Below, piece by piece: positions 44,334-56,400 of a DNA stretch of 64,000 bases. Origin of the DNA: Sediminibacterium sp. UBA657 (GTDB taxonomy: Bacteria; Bacteroidota; Bacteroidia; Chitinophagales; Chitinophagaceae); assembly GCA_002299885.1 (NCBI GenBank), contig DBOB01000025.1:30596-94595 (forward strand). Reading direction: 5' to 3'. The position numbers and the translations under genes were made by a program. Every line of letters starts with the position of its first letter. Within the stretch, counting starts at the first letter, position 1. The notes below the pieces were generated by a model that saw only the letters and a program-made list of their open reading frames with translations, had not been told where the DNA came from and searched no databases.

Positions 44334-46502
44334 ATGTTACATATAACACATATAATTCAAAAGCAATTTAAAGCTATAATGATACTGGCATTTGTTTGTG
44401 TAGCAACACAGTCATATGGACAGGATACTTTGGCAGGTAATTATCCTATTCTAACTATTAAATCAGGTAATCATGTGATAAAGAATGTGGTTACTGTTAA
44501 AGGAAGGTTAGATATCGAAGCTGGGGCAAGAATTGAATTAATTGAAACAGGTGTTATAGTATGTGAAGGAGCCGTTAATATAAAGGGGGAATTGAATAAT
44601 AAAATTGAATTTTTTGGTAAATCAAATGTAGAGGGTGTAGGAATGGTAATCAAAGGATTAGACTCAAGTAGCAATAGCGCTATAGAAATAAAGTATACTA
44701 CGTTTAAAAACTTACAATTACCTATATTTTTTGACTTCGGTTGGAAAAGAGCTGGTGTGAATATCAGTGACAACTATTTTATCAATAACATTGGTAAGGT
44801 TTCAGTTATACAAGTTTTAAACCCTCCTTTTAATTTTAATATAGATTCAAGCTATATTGATTTCAAAGTGAAGAACAATGTTTTCACTGGAAACAATGCA
44901 GCCTTATATTTTGAAGATCTAAAAAGTGATCATATCAATTATGAGATTAGCAATAACACAATTGTAGGTAACAATGTATATGGCTTTAAGAACTACAATA
45001 TTTCTACAAATGTCTTATATGGCAGGGTAGATCAATTATTTTCAAGATTTAATCCAAAAATTGAAAGGAATAGTTTTGCTTTTAATTATTTAGTGGACAA
45101 TATATCTGACACAGTTGTTCATTTAGCAAATTTTGGGGTTTATGGAACTGACAAAACGATTGATTTTAAGAACAATTATTTAGGCTCAACAAATAAAGAG
45201 GCAATTCAGAAAAGTATTTACGATCAAACTTTAAATTACAATGCTCCTAAGGTTGAATTCGAGCCATATTTATCTATACCCTCTGAAAATAATCCATCTC
45301 ATGTTTATGAGATCAATAATTTAGATAATTCTTATTTACAGGATACCATTATCATTAAAGATCCGCTTAAGGGTTTGGTATTAAAGTCTAATACTACTTT
45401 AAATTTTTCCAAAGCAAAATTTGGCTATACTTATTTCAAAGACGACAGTAGTTTAAAAATAGTGGACACAACTGTCACATATGACGTTCAACCAAATGGG
45501 AATAGCACTAAGCTCACCATTACAAAAAATGTAAATGCTTCAAAAAAGATTGGGTATTATAATATTGGAGATATTATTGATACAAAAGGAGGCTATGTTC
45601 CCGAAGTAAAGGCAGGATACATTGCTTATTTAAACGACTTAAGAAGAAGAAAGTTAATTGCAGAATCACTAAAAGATAAGAAAAAGGAGGATAGTTTAAA
45701 GATGCCTCCTCCTCCAGCTGATTCAATTAAGAATCAGTTTCAAAAAATTGAAGCACCGTTAAAAAGTAGACTTGAATTTGGGCTATATAGTGGTCTTGCC
45801 ATTTTTAATGGTACAATAAGTCAAAGTAGTTTATTTAGTAATGACAAAAACTTATTTAACGGTTTCAATATTAATTATACGATATTTTCTAACCTAAGCG
45901 CTAGTATGACGATTGCTAGTTTCAAATTAAGTAATTCAGACGCAAATTCGAATAATAATGAACAACAAGCTAGGGGGATGAGTTTTTCAACATCAATGCT
46001 TGGTGTTTCAACTTCTATTAATTATGATTTTGTTGATAATCGCTTGTACACTAAAGCAAGGAAGATTAGGCCATCCATTGGTGTAGGATTAGATGTAAAC
46101 TCTTTTTCACCTTCTGGCATTTATAATGGGGTTGAATATAAGTTACAACCTTTAGGAACAGGAGGTCAGTTAATTGATAGTACCAAAAAAGCTTATTCCA
46201 GCTTAGCCTTGGGGTATTTTTTCAATTTCAAAATCAAGTACCAAATAAATAGGTTTAATAGTATTGGACTTCATATGTCTATTCATAAGAGTTTGTCTGA
46301 TTATTTAGATGATGTAGGGCCTGATTTATATCCTTCAATAGATAAAATCGTGAATAGCAAAGTTGAAAACAAAGATGCTGCAATCTATTTTTCTAATCCT
46401 ACCTCTAGAAACTTTGTAGGGCAGTATAGAAACAGTCCAAATAATGCAAAGGATGGGTACATCAATTTTGGCATATTTTATTCAAGAAGATTATTTAAAT
46501 AA
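44334..46502 (+). CDS. Right-handed beta-helix protein fused to a PorG/DUF6089-like outer membrane barrel
   Basis: The 722-residue protein has a signal peptide (to about residue 29, SYGQ). The first part is repetitive beta structure with Asn ladders (SGNHVIKNVVTVKGRLDIEAGARIELI, then NVFTGNNAALYFED, ISNNTIVGNN), typical of parallel beta-helices. A Lys/Pro-rich linker follows (about 445-470). The final 240 residues look like DUF6089/PorG: RLEFGLYSGLAIFNGTIS, VEYKLQPLGTGGQ and HKSLSDYLDDVGPDLY, ending in an aromatic strand with RLFK. In the T9SS, PorG is an outer-membrane partner of the PorK/PorN ring. I know of no standard PorG with a beta-helix in front. Confidence 0.7.
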   Translation: MLHITHIIQKQFKAIMILAFVCVATQSYGQDTLAGNYPILTIKSGNHVIKNVVTVKGRLDIEAGARIELIETGVIVCEGAVNIKGELNNKIEFFGKSNVEGVGMVIKGLDSSSNSAIEIKYTTFKNLQLPIFFDFGWKRAGVNISDNYFINNIGKVSVIQVLNPPFNFNIDSSYIDFKVKNNVFTGNNAALYFEDLKSDHINYEISNNTIVGNNVYGFKNYNISTNVLYGRVDQLFSRFNPKIERNSFAFNYLVDNISDTVVHLANFGVYGTDKTIDFKNNYLGSTNKEAIQKSIYDQTLNYNAPKVEFEPYLSIPSENNPSHVYEINNLDNSYLQDTIIIKDPLKGLVLKSNTTLNFSKAKFGYTYFKDDSSLKIVDTTVTYDVQPNGNSTKLTITKNVNASKKIGYYNIGDIIDTKGGYVPEVKAGYIAYLNDLRRRKLIAESLKDKKKEDSLKMPPPPADSIKNQFQKIEAPLKSRLEFGLYSGLAIFNGTISQSSLFSNDKNLFNGFNINYTIFSNLSASMTIASFKLSNSDANSNNNEQQARGMSFSTSMLGVSTSINYDFVDNRLYTKARKIRPSIGVGLDVNSFSPSGIYNGVEYKLQPLGTGGQLIDSTKKAYSSLALGYFFNFKIKYQINRFNSIGLHMSIHKSLSDYLDDVGPDLYPSIDKIVNSKVENKDAAIYFSNPTSRNFVGQYRNSPNNAKDGYINFGIFYSRRLFK

Positions 46503-46503
46503 A

Positions 46504-46947
46504 ATGAAAGTTAAGAATACCATATTATTAATCCTATTGTTTAGTTCAATTACAATCATAATTGGATGTTCTAAAACAGTAGCCAAAACGCCATTAGAAT
46601 TTCAAAAAGAATTATTAGCTGGTACTAGTGCCTATTTAAATACACAGCGTACATGGCAACTTGATTCATTTTATGTTGATGGTGTAAATTTCCCATTAAC
46701 AGCTTTACAAAAGGGTTATAAAAAAACATTCAATTATGATGGGCTTTATAGTGATAGCGAAATGAATACGGGTAAGTGGGAAATTCAAACTTTAGGAAAA
46801 TTAAAGCAAACTATTATTTACAAAACCACAAATAAGCAAGATAGTTCAATTTTCGATATTGTTTCTATTAATGCTGCTAGGTTGAATTTGAGCATTAAAT
46901 TATCAAATGGTAAGTTAGGTAGTTACTCATTTAAAATTTCAAATTAA
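46504..46947 (+). CDS. Small lipoprotein of unknown function
   Basis: The 147-residue product has a lipoprotein signal with Cys22 (SSITIIIGC). The mature part resembles lipocalin-like small lipoproteins of Bacteroidota, with TQRTWQLDSFYVDGV, TGKWEIQTLGKLKQTIIYKTTN and LNLSIKLSNG. The ATG at 46504 lies 1 base after the previous stop, giving tight coupling; an earlier in-frame ATG at 46444 would bury the signal sequence. It may anchor or assist the fibre apparatus, which is inference. Confidence 0.75.
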   Translation: MKVKNTILLILLFSSITIIIGCSKTVAKTPLEFQKELLAGTSAYLNTQRTWQLDSFYVDGVNFPLTALQKGYKKTFNYDGLYSDSEMNTGKWEIQTLGKLKQTIIYKTTNKQDSSIFDIVSINAARLNLSIKLSNGKLGSYSFKISN

Positions 46948-46951
46948 TATC

Positions 46952-47449
46952 TTGAAGCATCTCTTTACTATATTATTTCTATTACTTTTTAAAATGAATT
47001 CTATTGCACAGATAAGAATCAGTTATTCTATTGGAGTTGTTGGAGCAGATTTTAAAACAAGTACGTATTCTAATCCTTTATCTATTAATGGTAAAAATTG
47101 TATCATAGTTACAAATGGAATTTCAAAATTTATAGTTAGTGATCATGGTATTTTTTTAAATGAATGTGCCGTAAATGAAGATTTTATCAAGTATAGTATA
47201 CAAGTTGCCCCAAATCCAGCTACTAACTATACTATTATAAAGTTTAAAAATAAACTACAAGTGGATAATGATTTCACTTTATCCTTGTTTGGAAGTAATG
47301 GGCGATTAATTAATAAATTTCTTACAAACCAATTACAATTAATGCAAGGATATAGATTATCAACATCTAAATTGAATGAAGGAGTATATTTTATACAAAT
47401 ATCCTCTGATAAAATAAATCAAATCTTTAGATTATTAATATTGAATTAG
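46952..47449 (+). CDS. Minimal T9SS-sorted protein (type A sorting domain)
   Basis: A TTG start at 46952 gives a 165-residue protein with a signal peptide (to Gln20). There is a short 60-residue middle, then a T9SS type A sorting domain from about residue 82 to the end: VAPNPATNYTIIKF, LFGSNGRLI, LNEGVYFIQISSD, RLLILN. The sorting domain takes up half the protein, so little cargo is carried. An ATG at 46994 would lose the signal peptide, so TTG is favoured. Encoded just before the giant fibre gene (6 bases), it may act as a surface anchor or adaptor for it, which is inference. Confidence 0.82.
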   Translation: MKHLFTILFLLLFKMNSIAQIRISYSIGVVGADFKTSTYSNPLSINGKNCIIVTNGISKFIVSDHGIFLNECAVNEDFIKYSIQVAPNPATNYTIIKFKNKLQVDNDFTLSLFGSNGRLINKFLTNQLQLMQGYRLSTSKLNEGVYFIQISSDKINQIFRLLILN

Positions 47450-47455
47450 ACTTAT

Positions 47456-50400
47456 ATGAAACTATATAAAATAATATTTCTTTCTTTTTTATTAATAAGT
47501 ATTAACTATACTTCTAGTGCTCAGGTTGTGGTACCTGAGGGTATTTTATTTCAAGCTGTTGCTAGAGATGCGAATAATAATGCTGCAAGTAATCGAAATG
47601 TATTTGTTCAAATTGCCATTAAAAGATCAACTCCAAATGGGACAACAGATTATGCGGAGAGTTTTAAAGTAGTTTCAAGTCAAGAAGGTATTTTTTCGAT
47701 TGTTATTGGTCAAGGTGTTAGAACAGCTGGCGTTAGTACAATCAAAAATTTAGATTGGTCTAAATACATCTATTTTGTTAATCTTAGAATAGCAATTGAG
47801 CCTACTATGCCTGATCCTAGTTGGACTTCTACAAATAATTATGTTGATATTGGGACTTCGCAATTGTGGACTGTTCCTTACTCATTTACATCAAATAACG
47901 CTATATTTTCAGACTCTGCAACTACTATCACTGGTATCTTGTCAAGTAACAAGGGTGGAACAGGTGTAAATAATAATGGTAAAACTATCACCATTGCAAA
48001 TAGTATCATTACTAAAGGGGTAGGCGACCTGACTATCACAACAACTGCCGCAAGTAATGTTACTTTTCCTACCTCTGGAACTTTAGCCAATACACAATTT
48101 GTTTCTGATAGGATTGGTACGGATACAATTTCGTTATCCAAAAGGATTGACTCTATAAAAAGTGCCAATAATTTATCTACAAATTTAAAATTAAACATTT
48201 CGGATACTTCTGCTATGTTGTCAAATAGAATTGGACGAGATACGATAGAGCTTTCTAATCGAATTAATAGAAATTCTATTTTAATAGCAAATAATAAACA
48301 AGCAATAGTTGATACAGCAGCTGCAATTAGATTAAAGTTAAACGATAAAATTGAGGCTAGTCAATTTCCTAATTTGATTCAACCATTTCTTGCAAATACA
48401 ATTTATAGTTTTAGTGATACATTAACTTTATCGAATAGGATTAATACAAAGCTGAATATTTCAGATACTTCAGCAATGTTGAGTAATCGTATTGGAAGGG
48501 ATACTGTTACATTATCCAATAGGATTAATAGAAAATTGAATATTTCAGATACTTCAGCAATGTTAAGTAGTCGCATTGGTAGGGACACTGTTTCATTATC
48601 GAATAGGATTGAATCTATAAAAAATGCCAACAATGTATCTACTAATTTAAAATTGAACATTTCAGATACTTCTGCAATGTTAACTAATTATTTGGGAGCA
48701 TTAAACAATCTACGAAGCACTAAATTAAATGCAATAGATACGGCTAATTTATCTACTTGGAAGCTTAATTCTGCTGATACAGCAGCATTGTCTACTTGGA
48801 AATTAAACAAATCGGATACATCGGCTATGTTATCAAATAGAATTGGACGAGACACGATAGAGCTTTCTAATCGTATTAATAGAAATTCTATTTTAATAGC
48901 AAATAATAAACAAGCAATAATTGATACAGCAGCTTCAATTAGATTAAAGTTAAATGATAAAATCGAGGCTAGTCAGTTTCCTAATTTGATTCAGCCATTT
49001 CTTGCAAATACTATTTTTAGTTTTAATGATACAATGACCTTATCGAATAGGATTGATGCAGAGATTTCAAGAGCAACTAGTGTAGAAAACGGTTTAAGTA
49101 CCAGGATAACTTCCAACACTTCAAGTATCACTGCAAATACTTCTGCGATATCTGGATTGGATACTAGGGTAATATCCAATACAAATAGTATTACTGCAAA
49201 CACTACTGCGATATCTGGATTGGATACTAGAGTGACATCCAACACTGCGAGTATAACTTCTAACACAACTGCAATAGCTGGATTAGATACTCGAGTAACC
49301 TCTAATACAAATAGTATCACATCCAACACTACTGCGATATCTGGATTGGATACTAGGGTTACATCGAACACAAATAGTATTACGACCAATACCACAGATA
49401 TAGCTTCTTTAAATACAAGAGTTACAGCGAACACTTCAAGTATCACAACAAATACAAGTGATATTGCATCAAACACTACTGCGATATCTGGATTAGATAC
49501 TCGAGTGACATCGAATACAAATAGTATTACGACCAATACCATAGATATAGCTTCTTTAAATACAAGAGTTACAGCGAACACTGCAAGCATCACAACAAAT
49601 ACAAGTGATATCGCATCAAATACTGCAAGTATAACTGCAAATACTACTTCAATAGCTGGATTAGATACTAGGATAACATCGAATACTAATAGTATTACGG
49701 CCAATACCACAGATATTGCTTCTTTAAATACAAGAGTTACATCAAACACTGCAAGTATTACTGCAAACACTACTGCGATAGCTGGATTAGATACTCGAGT
49801 GACATCAAATACTTCAAGTATCACTGCTGAAGTTACCAGGGCTCTAGCTGCTGAATTAGTAATAACAAATAATGTAAGTGCCAATACTTCAAGTATCACC
49901 GCACTAGACACTAGAGTAACATCAAATACTGCGAACATAGCAGCAGAAGTTACCAGAGCACAAGCTGCTGAATTAGTATTAACAAATAATGTGAGCGCAA
50001 ATACTTCAAGTATAACTGCACTCGATACTAGAGTTACTTCAAACACTTCAAGCATTACTGCAGAAGTTACCAGAGCACAAGCTGCTGAATTAGTATTAAC
50101 AAATAATGTAAGTGCTAATACTTCAAGTATCACCTCACTCGATACTAGGGTTACTTCAAATACTGCGAGCATCACAACAAATACAACTGATATTGCATCT
50201 AACACTGCAAGCATTACTTCTAACACGAATGCGATTGCCGGTCTTGATACTAGGGTTACTTCCAACACTTCAAGCATTACTGCAGAAGTTACCAGAGCTC
50301 TTGCTGCCGAATTAGTACTAACAAATAATGTGATCGCCAATACTTCAAGTATAACTGCACTCGATACTAGAGTTACTTCAAACACTGCGAGCATCACAAC

Positions 50401-53400
50401 AAACACAAGTGATATTGCATCTAACACCGCAAGCATTACTTCTAACACTTCTGCGATAGCTACACTTGATACTAGGGTGACATCAAATACAAATAGCATC
50501 ACTGCAGAAGTTACCAGGGCTCTTGCTGCTGAATTAGTATTAACAAACAATGTGAGTGCTAATACTTCAAGTATCACCGCACTAGACACTAGGGTGACCT
50601 CAAACACGAATGCAATAGCAGGATTAGACACTAGAGTTACTTCAAATACTGCGAGCATTACAACTAATACTACAGACATTGTATCCAACACTGCAAGTAT
50701 TACAACTAATACTGCAGATATATTATTACGAGCAACAATTGCATCGCCATCTTTAACTGGAACTCCAACGGCACCAACAGCAGCACCTGGAACTAGAACA
50801 ACACAAATTGCTACAACAGAATTTGTTTCTGCATTGGTGGGTGGATCAGGGGCAGCAGATGCGTCGTCTACTGTAAAGGGTATATTAAAATTAACGAACG
50901 ATTTAGGAGGATCAGCAGATTTACCAACGGTGAATAGTGTTGGTGGAGTTATTTCATCAACAATAACAACATTACCTACATTAATTGCTTCTAACACGGC
51001 GAGTATTACTACAGAAATAAGCAGAGCAACGAATGCGGAGAATGATTTAAGTACAAGAATAACATCCAACACTACAAATATTACGAGTAATACAGCTGCG
51101 ATTGCTGGTCTTGATACTAGGGTGACATCGAATACAAATAGTATTACGACCAACACCACAGATATTGCTTCATTAAATACAAGAGTTACAGCGAATACTT
51201 CAAGTATCACAACAAATACAAGTGACATTGCATCAAATACAGCCAGTATCACTGCAAACACTACTGCTATTGCTGGTCTAGATACAAGGGTGACATCAAA
51301 TACAAATAGTATTACGACCAACACAACAGATATAGCATCATTAAATACGAGAGTTACTTCAAACACTGCAAGCATTACTTCAAATACAACTGCGATAGCT
51401 GGGTTAGACACTAGGGTGACATCGAATACAACTAGTATCACTGCTAACACAACAGATATTGCTTCATTAAATACAAGAGTTACAGCAAACACCTCAAGTA
51501 TCACAACAAATACAAGTGACATTGCATCCAACACTGCAAGCATTACCTCGAACACGAATGCTATTGCTGGTCTTGACACTAGGGTGACATCCAATACAGC
51601 AAGCATCACTGCAGAGATAACAAGAGCAACGAATGCTGAAGCTGCATTAGATACTCGTGTAACATCCAATACAGCAAGCATCACAGCAAATACCACTGCG
51701 ATCGCTGGATTAGATACTCGTGTCACATCCAACACAGCAAGTATCACTGCAGAGATCACAAGAGCAACAAATGCAGAAGATGCTTTAAGTACAAGAATAA
51801 CTTCAAACACTTCGAGCATCACAGCAAACACCACTGCGATAGCTGGATTAGATACTAGAGTTACTTCAAACACTTCAAGTATCACTGCACTAGATACAAG
51901 AGTAACTTCAAACACATCAAGCATCACTGCAGAAGTTACCAGGGCTCTTGCTGCTGAATTAGTATTAACAAATAATGTAAGTGCCAATACTTCAAGTATC
52001 ACCGCACTAGACACTAGAGTAACATCTAACACTTCAAGTATCACTGCAGAGATTACAAGAGCAACAAATGCAGAGGATGCTCTAAGTACAAGAATAACTT
52101 CAAACACTTCGAGCATCACAGCAAACACCAGTGCAATAGCTGGATTAGATACCAGAGTTACTTCAAACACATCGAGCATCACTGCAGAAGTTACCAGGGC
52201 TCTTTCTGCTGAATTAGTATTAACAAATAATGTGAGTGCAAATACTTCAAGTATCACCGCACTAGACACTAGAGTAACTTCAAATACTTCTAGCATCACT
52301 GCAGAAGTTACCAGGGCTCTTGCTGCTGAATTAGTATTAACAAATAATGTGAGTGCAAACACTGCAAGTATAACAACTAATACAGCTTCTATTGCTTCTA
52401 ACACTGCAAGTATCACTGCAGAGATCACAAGAGCGACGAATGCAGAAGCTGCATTAGATACAAGAATAACATCTAATACTTCGAGCATCACTGCAGAGAT
52501 CACTAGAGCAACAAATGCCGAAGCTGCATTAAGTACAAGAATAACATCGAACACTTCAAGCATCACTGCAGAGATCACAAGAGCAACAAATGCGGAGTCT
52601 GCATTAGATACAAGAATAACATCCAATACCTCAAGCATCACCACTAATACTGCAGATATATTATTAAGAGCAACAATTGCATCACCATCATTTACTGGTA
52701 GTCCAACTGTACCAACAGCAACAACCGGATCGAACAATAGTCAAATAGCAAACACAGCTTATGTAAAAACTGCGATAGATGGTATATCTATTGGGTCAGG
52801 TCAGTTTACTGGAATTATGCCAGTTGCGAATGGTGGAACTGGATATTCTTCCTTTGCAGACGGTGAATTATTAATAGGTAACACTACTGGTAATACACTT
52901 ACAAGATCTACTTTAACTGCTGGTACAGGTGTATCAATCACTAATGGAAATGGGTCTATCACTATTGCAGCAACTGGTTCAGGAGGAACTGTAACGAACG
53001 TAAATCCAATCACAGTGACTGCGAGTGGAAGTACATTTACGTCTACAGTTACAAATGCTACATCCACACCAGCAATTGCATTAACGATACCACTAGCATC
53101 TGTTGCTGGAACCACGGCAGGATTATTAAGTAAAGCAGATTATGATATATTTAATGCAAAACAAAATGCATTAATATCGGGTACAAATTATATTGCACCT
53201 AATGCAGCAATCACTGGGGCTACGAAAACAAAAATCACCTACGATGAAAAAGGATTGGTGACAGCAGGCGCTGATGCGACTACTGCGGACATTGCACCAA
53301 GTACAAACAGGAATTATGTTACTGATATAAAGGCAGGTGTATTATCAAATACATCAGGAGTGAATACGGGAGATCAAACCATTACATTAACAGGTGATGT

Positions 53401-56400
53401 AACAGGAACAGGTACAGGAACATTTACATCAACCATTGCGAACTCAGCGGTGACCTATGCAAAAATGCAAAATATAACTACGGGTAAATTGTTGGGAAGC
53501 ACGAACTCAGGTGCAGCAGCACCAGGTGAAGTAACCATTGGTTCAGGATTATCATTAAGTGGCGGAAATTTAACTGCAACTGGTACGGGTGGAACAGTAA
53601 CGAATGTAAATCCAATCACAGTGACTGCGAGTGGAAGTACATTTACATCAACTGTGACAAATGCTACTACCACACCAGCAATTGCTTTAACGATACCACT
53701 AGCATCTGTTGCTGGAACAACGGCAGGATTATTAAGCAACACTGACTATACAACATTCAATAATAAGCAAGTCGCATTAACAGCAGGAGCTGGTTCAGGT
53801 ATATCTATATCGGGTGGAACGATATCAGCAACAGGAATAACTACAAGTAATTTATCGAATAGTGCTGGCATTCTAAATGCGCAGTTAGCGAATAGTGCAA
53901 TCACCCTAGGCTCTACGAGTATGAGTTTAGGTAGCAGCAATACAACTATTGCAGGTTTAACATCGGTAAGTTCAACTGGATTTACTGGAGAATTAACAGG
54001 AAATGCGAGTACTGCAACGGCACTTGCTACTGCAAGAAGTATTTATGGAAATAATTTTGATGGAACGGCAGCATTAAGTGGCGTTATTTCAACCACGTTT
54101 GGTGGAACGGGTGCATCATCTACTTCACAGAATTTTGTATTTGCTGGGCCAATATCAGGAGCAGGTGCTCCAGGTTTTAGATTATTAACTTCGGCAGATG
54201 TTCCAGCGGGAAGTGGAAATTATATTGCTAATGGAACAACACAACAAACGAGTGCTAATTTTAATATTAGCGGAACTGGAGTAGTGGGAACATCTTTAAG
54301 CGCTGGTTCATTAAGCTTAACTACAGCATTAAGTGTGGCTAATGGAGGAACAGGAGCAAGTACTTTATCAGGATTAATTAAAGGCAATGGAACTAGTGCA
54401 ATGACAGCTGCAGTTGCTGGAACTGATTTTGTGGCACCTAACTCAGCAATTACTGGCGCTACGAAAACAAAAATCACTTTTGATGCAAAGGGATTAGTTA
54501 CAGCAGGTGCGGATGCAACTACTGCGGACATTGCACCAAGTACAGATAGAAATTATGTTACTGATATAAAGGCAGGTGTGTTATCAAATACATCTGGAAC
54601 TAATACAGGCGATCAAACCATTACATTAACTGGAGACGTTACAGGAACAGGTACTGGAACATTTACATCAACCATTGCGAACTCAGCGGTGACTTATGCA
54701 AAAATGCAAAATGTGGGAGCGAACAAATTAGTGGGAAGTACAAACTCAACATCAGCAGCAGTAGCAGGAGAGGTTTCAATTGGTACAGGATTAAGTTTAA
54801 CGAACGGAACTTTAACTGCAACTGGTACAGGAGGAACAGTAACGAATGTAAGTCCAATCACATTAACAACAACAGGAAGTACATTTACATCAACTGTTGC
54901 CAATGCAAGTACTACACCAGCCATTACATTAAATATCCCTTCTGCATCTGTAACAGGAACTACGGCGGGATTATTAAGTAAGGCTGAATTTGATATATTT
55001 AATGCTAAGGTTGCACCAAATACTGCAATCACAGGAGCGACTAAAACAAAAATAACTTTTGATGCAAAGGGATTAGTGACTGCAGGTGCGGATGCAACTA
55101 CTGCCGACATTGCACCAAGTACAGATAGAAATTATGTTACTGATATAAAGGCAGGTGTATTATCAAATACATCTGGAACTAATACGGGCGATCAAACCAT
55201 TACATTAACAGGTGATGTAACAGGCACAGGTACTGGAACATTTAGTTCAACGATTGCGAACTCAGCGGTGACTTATGCAAAAATGCAAAACATAACTGCT
55301 GGTAGACTATTAGGAAGTATCAGTGCATCAGAAGTAGCACCAGGTGCGGTTGCAATTGGTTCAGGATTAAGTTTAACGAATGGAACTTTAACTGCAACTG
55401 GTACTGGCGGAACAGTAACGAATGTAAGTCCAATCTCAGTGACTGCGAGTGGAAGTACATTTACATCTACAGTTACAAATGCAACTACCACACCAGCAAT
55501 TGCATTAACAATACCACTAGCATCAGAATCTGGAACTACAGCGGGATTGTTAAGTAATACTGACTATGCAACCTTTAATGCAAAACAAAGTGCATTATCA
55601 TTAGGGGCAGGAGTACAAACACTTTTGGCTACACCAACAAGTGCTAATTTAGCCAATACTATTACAGACGAGACAGGTACAGGAAAGTTAGTATTTGCAA
55701 CAAGTCCAACATTAGAAACACCAACATTAGGCAATGCAACAGCAACATCATTATCATCAGGCACTTTAACTTTAACTACAGCATTAACAGCCGCTAATGG
55801 CGGTACAGGTCAAAGTACTTATGCAACAGGTGATATTCTTTATGCAAGTGCTACGAATACATTAAGCAAATTAGGTAAAGGTACCGAGGGGCAAGTATTG
55901 ATTGCAGCCAGTACGGGAATCCCATATTGGGGAAGTAATGGGTTATCTACTTTTAATGGTCAAACTGCTTCATTGCATGCTCTTGCAATGTCAAGTTCGA
56001 CTACTAATACTTTAGGATGGTCTTCTAATTCTGCAGGGTCTCCTGCAACTGCTACCCATACGCTCACTATACCAGATGCCACTTCATCAGTAAGAGGTTT
56101 CATAAGTACAGCCTCTCAATCTTTTGCAGGTGATAAAACTTTCTCAAATGATATAAGCGCAAATTCTACTTTTTTGGGCAGAGGTAATCCAAGTTCAGGA
56201 GTCGCTAATAATTTATCCATTGGCGTAGGAGGCAAAAATTTTGGTACTAATACCACGGGAGCTTATAATATCGCTATTGGTGCAACCACATTAACAGCGC
56301 TTACAAATGGTACTAACAATAATGCTTTTGGAGCAAATGCTTTAAAGTTAAATACAACTGGCGGAAGTAATAATGCTTTTGGAGCAAATGCTTTAACTGC

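Noticed and set aside
49051..52650. Short regular DNA repeats that might be a CRISPR array
   Set aside because: The repeats vary, are in frame, have no unique spacers of constant length, and code a continuous protein. No cas genes are near.
48991..52737. A 1248-codon open frame on the minus strand inside the giant fibre gene
   Set aside because: It mirrors the heptad-repeat DNA. The repeats avoid TTA, CTA and TCA in one register, so the opposite strand stays open. The product is a monotonous Val/Leu/Ala string, and the plus-strand protein has a signal peptide and recognised domains.
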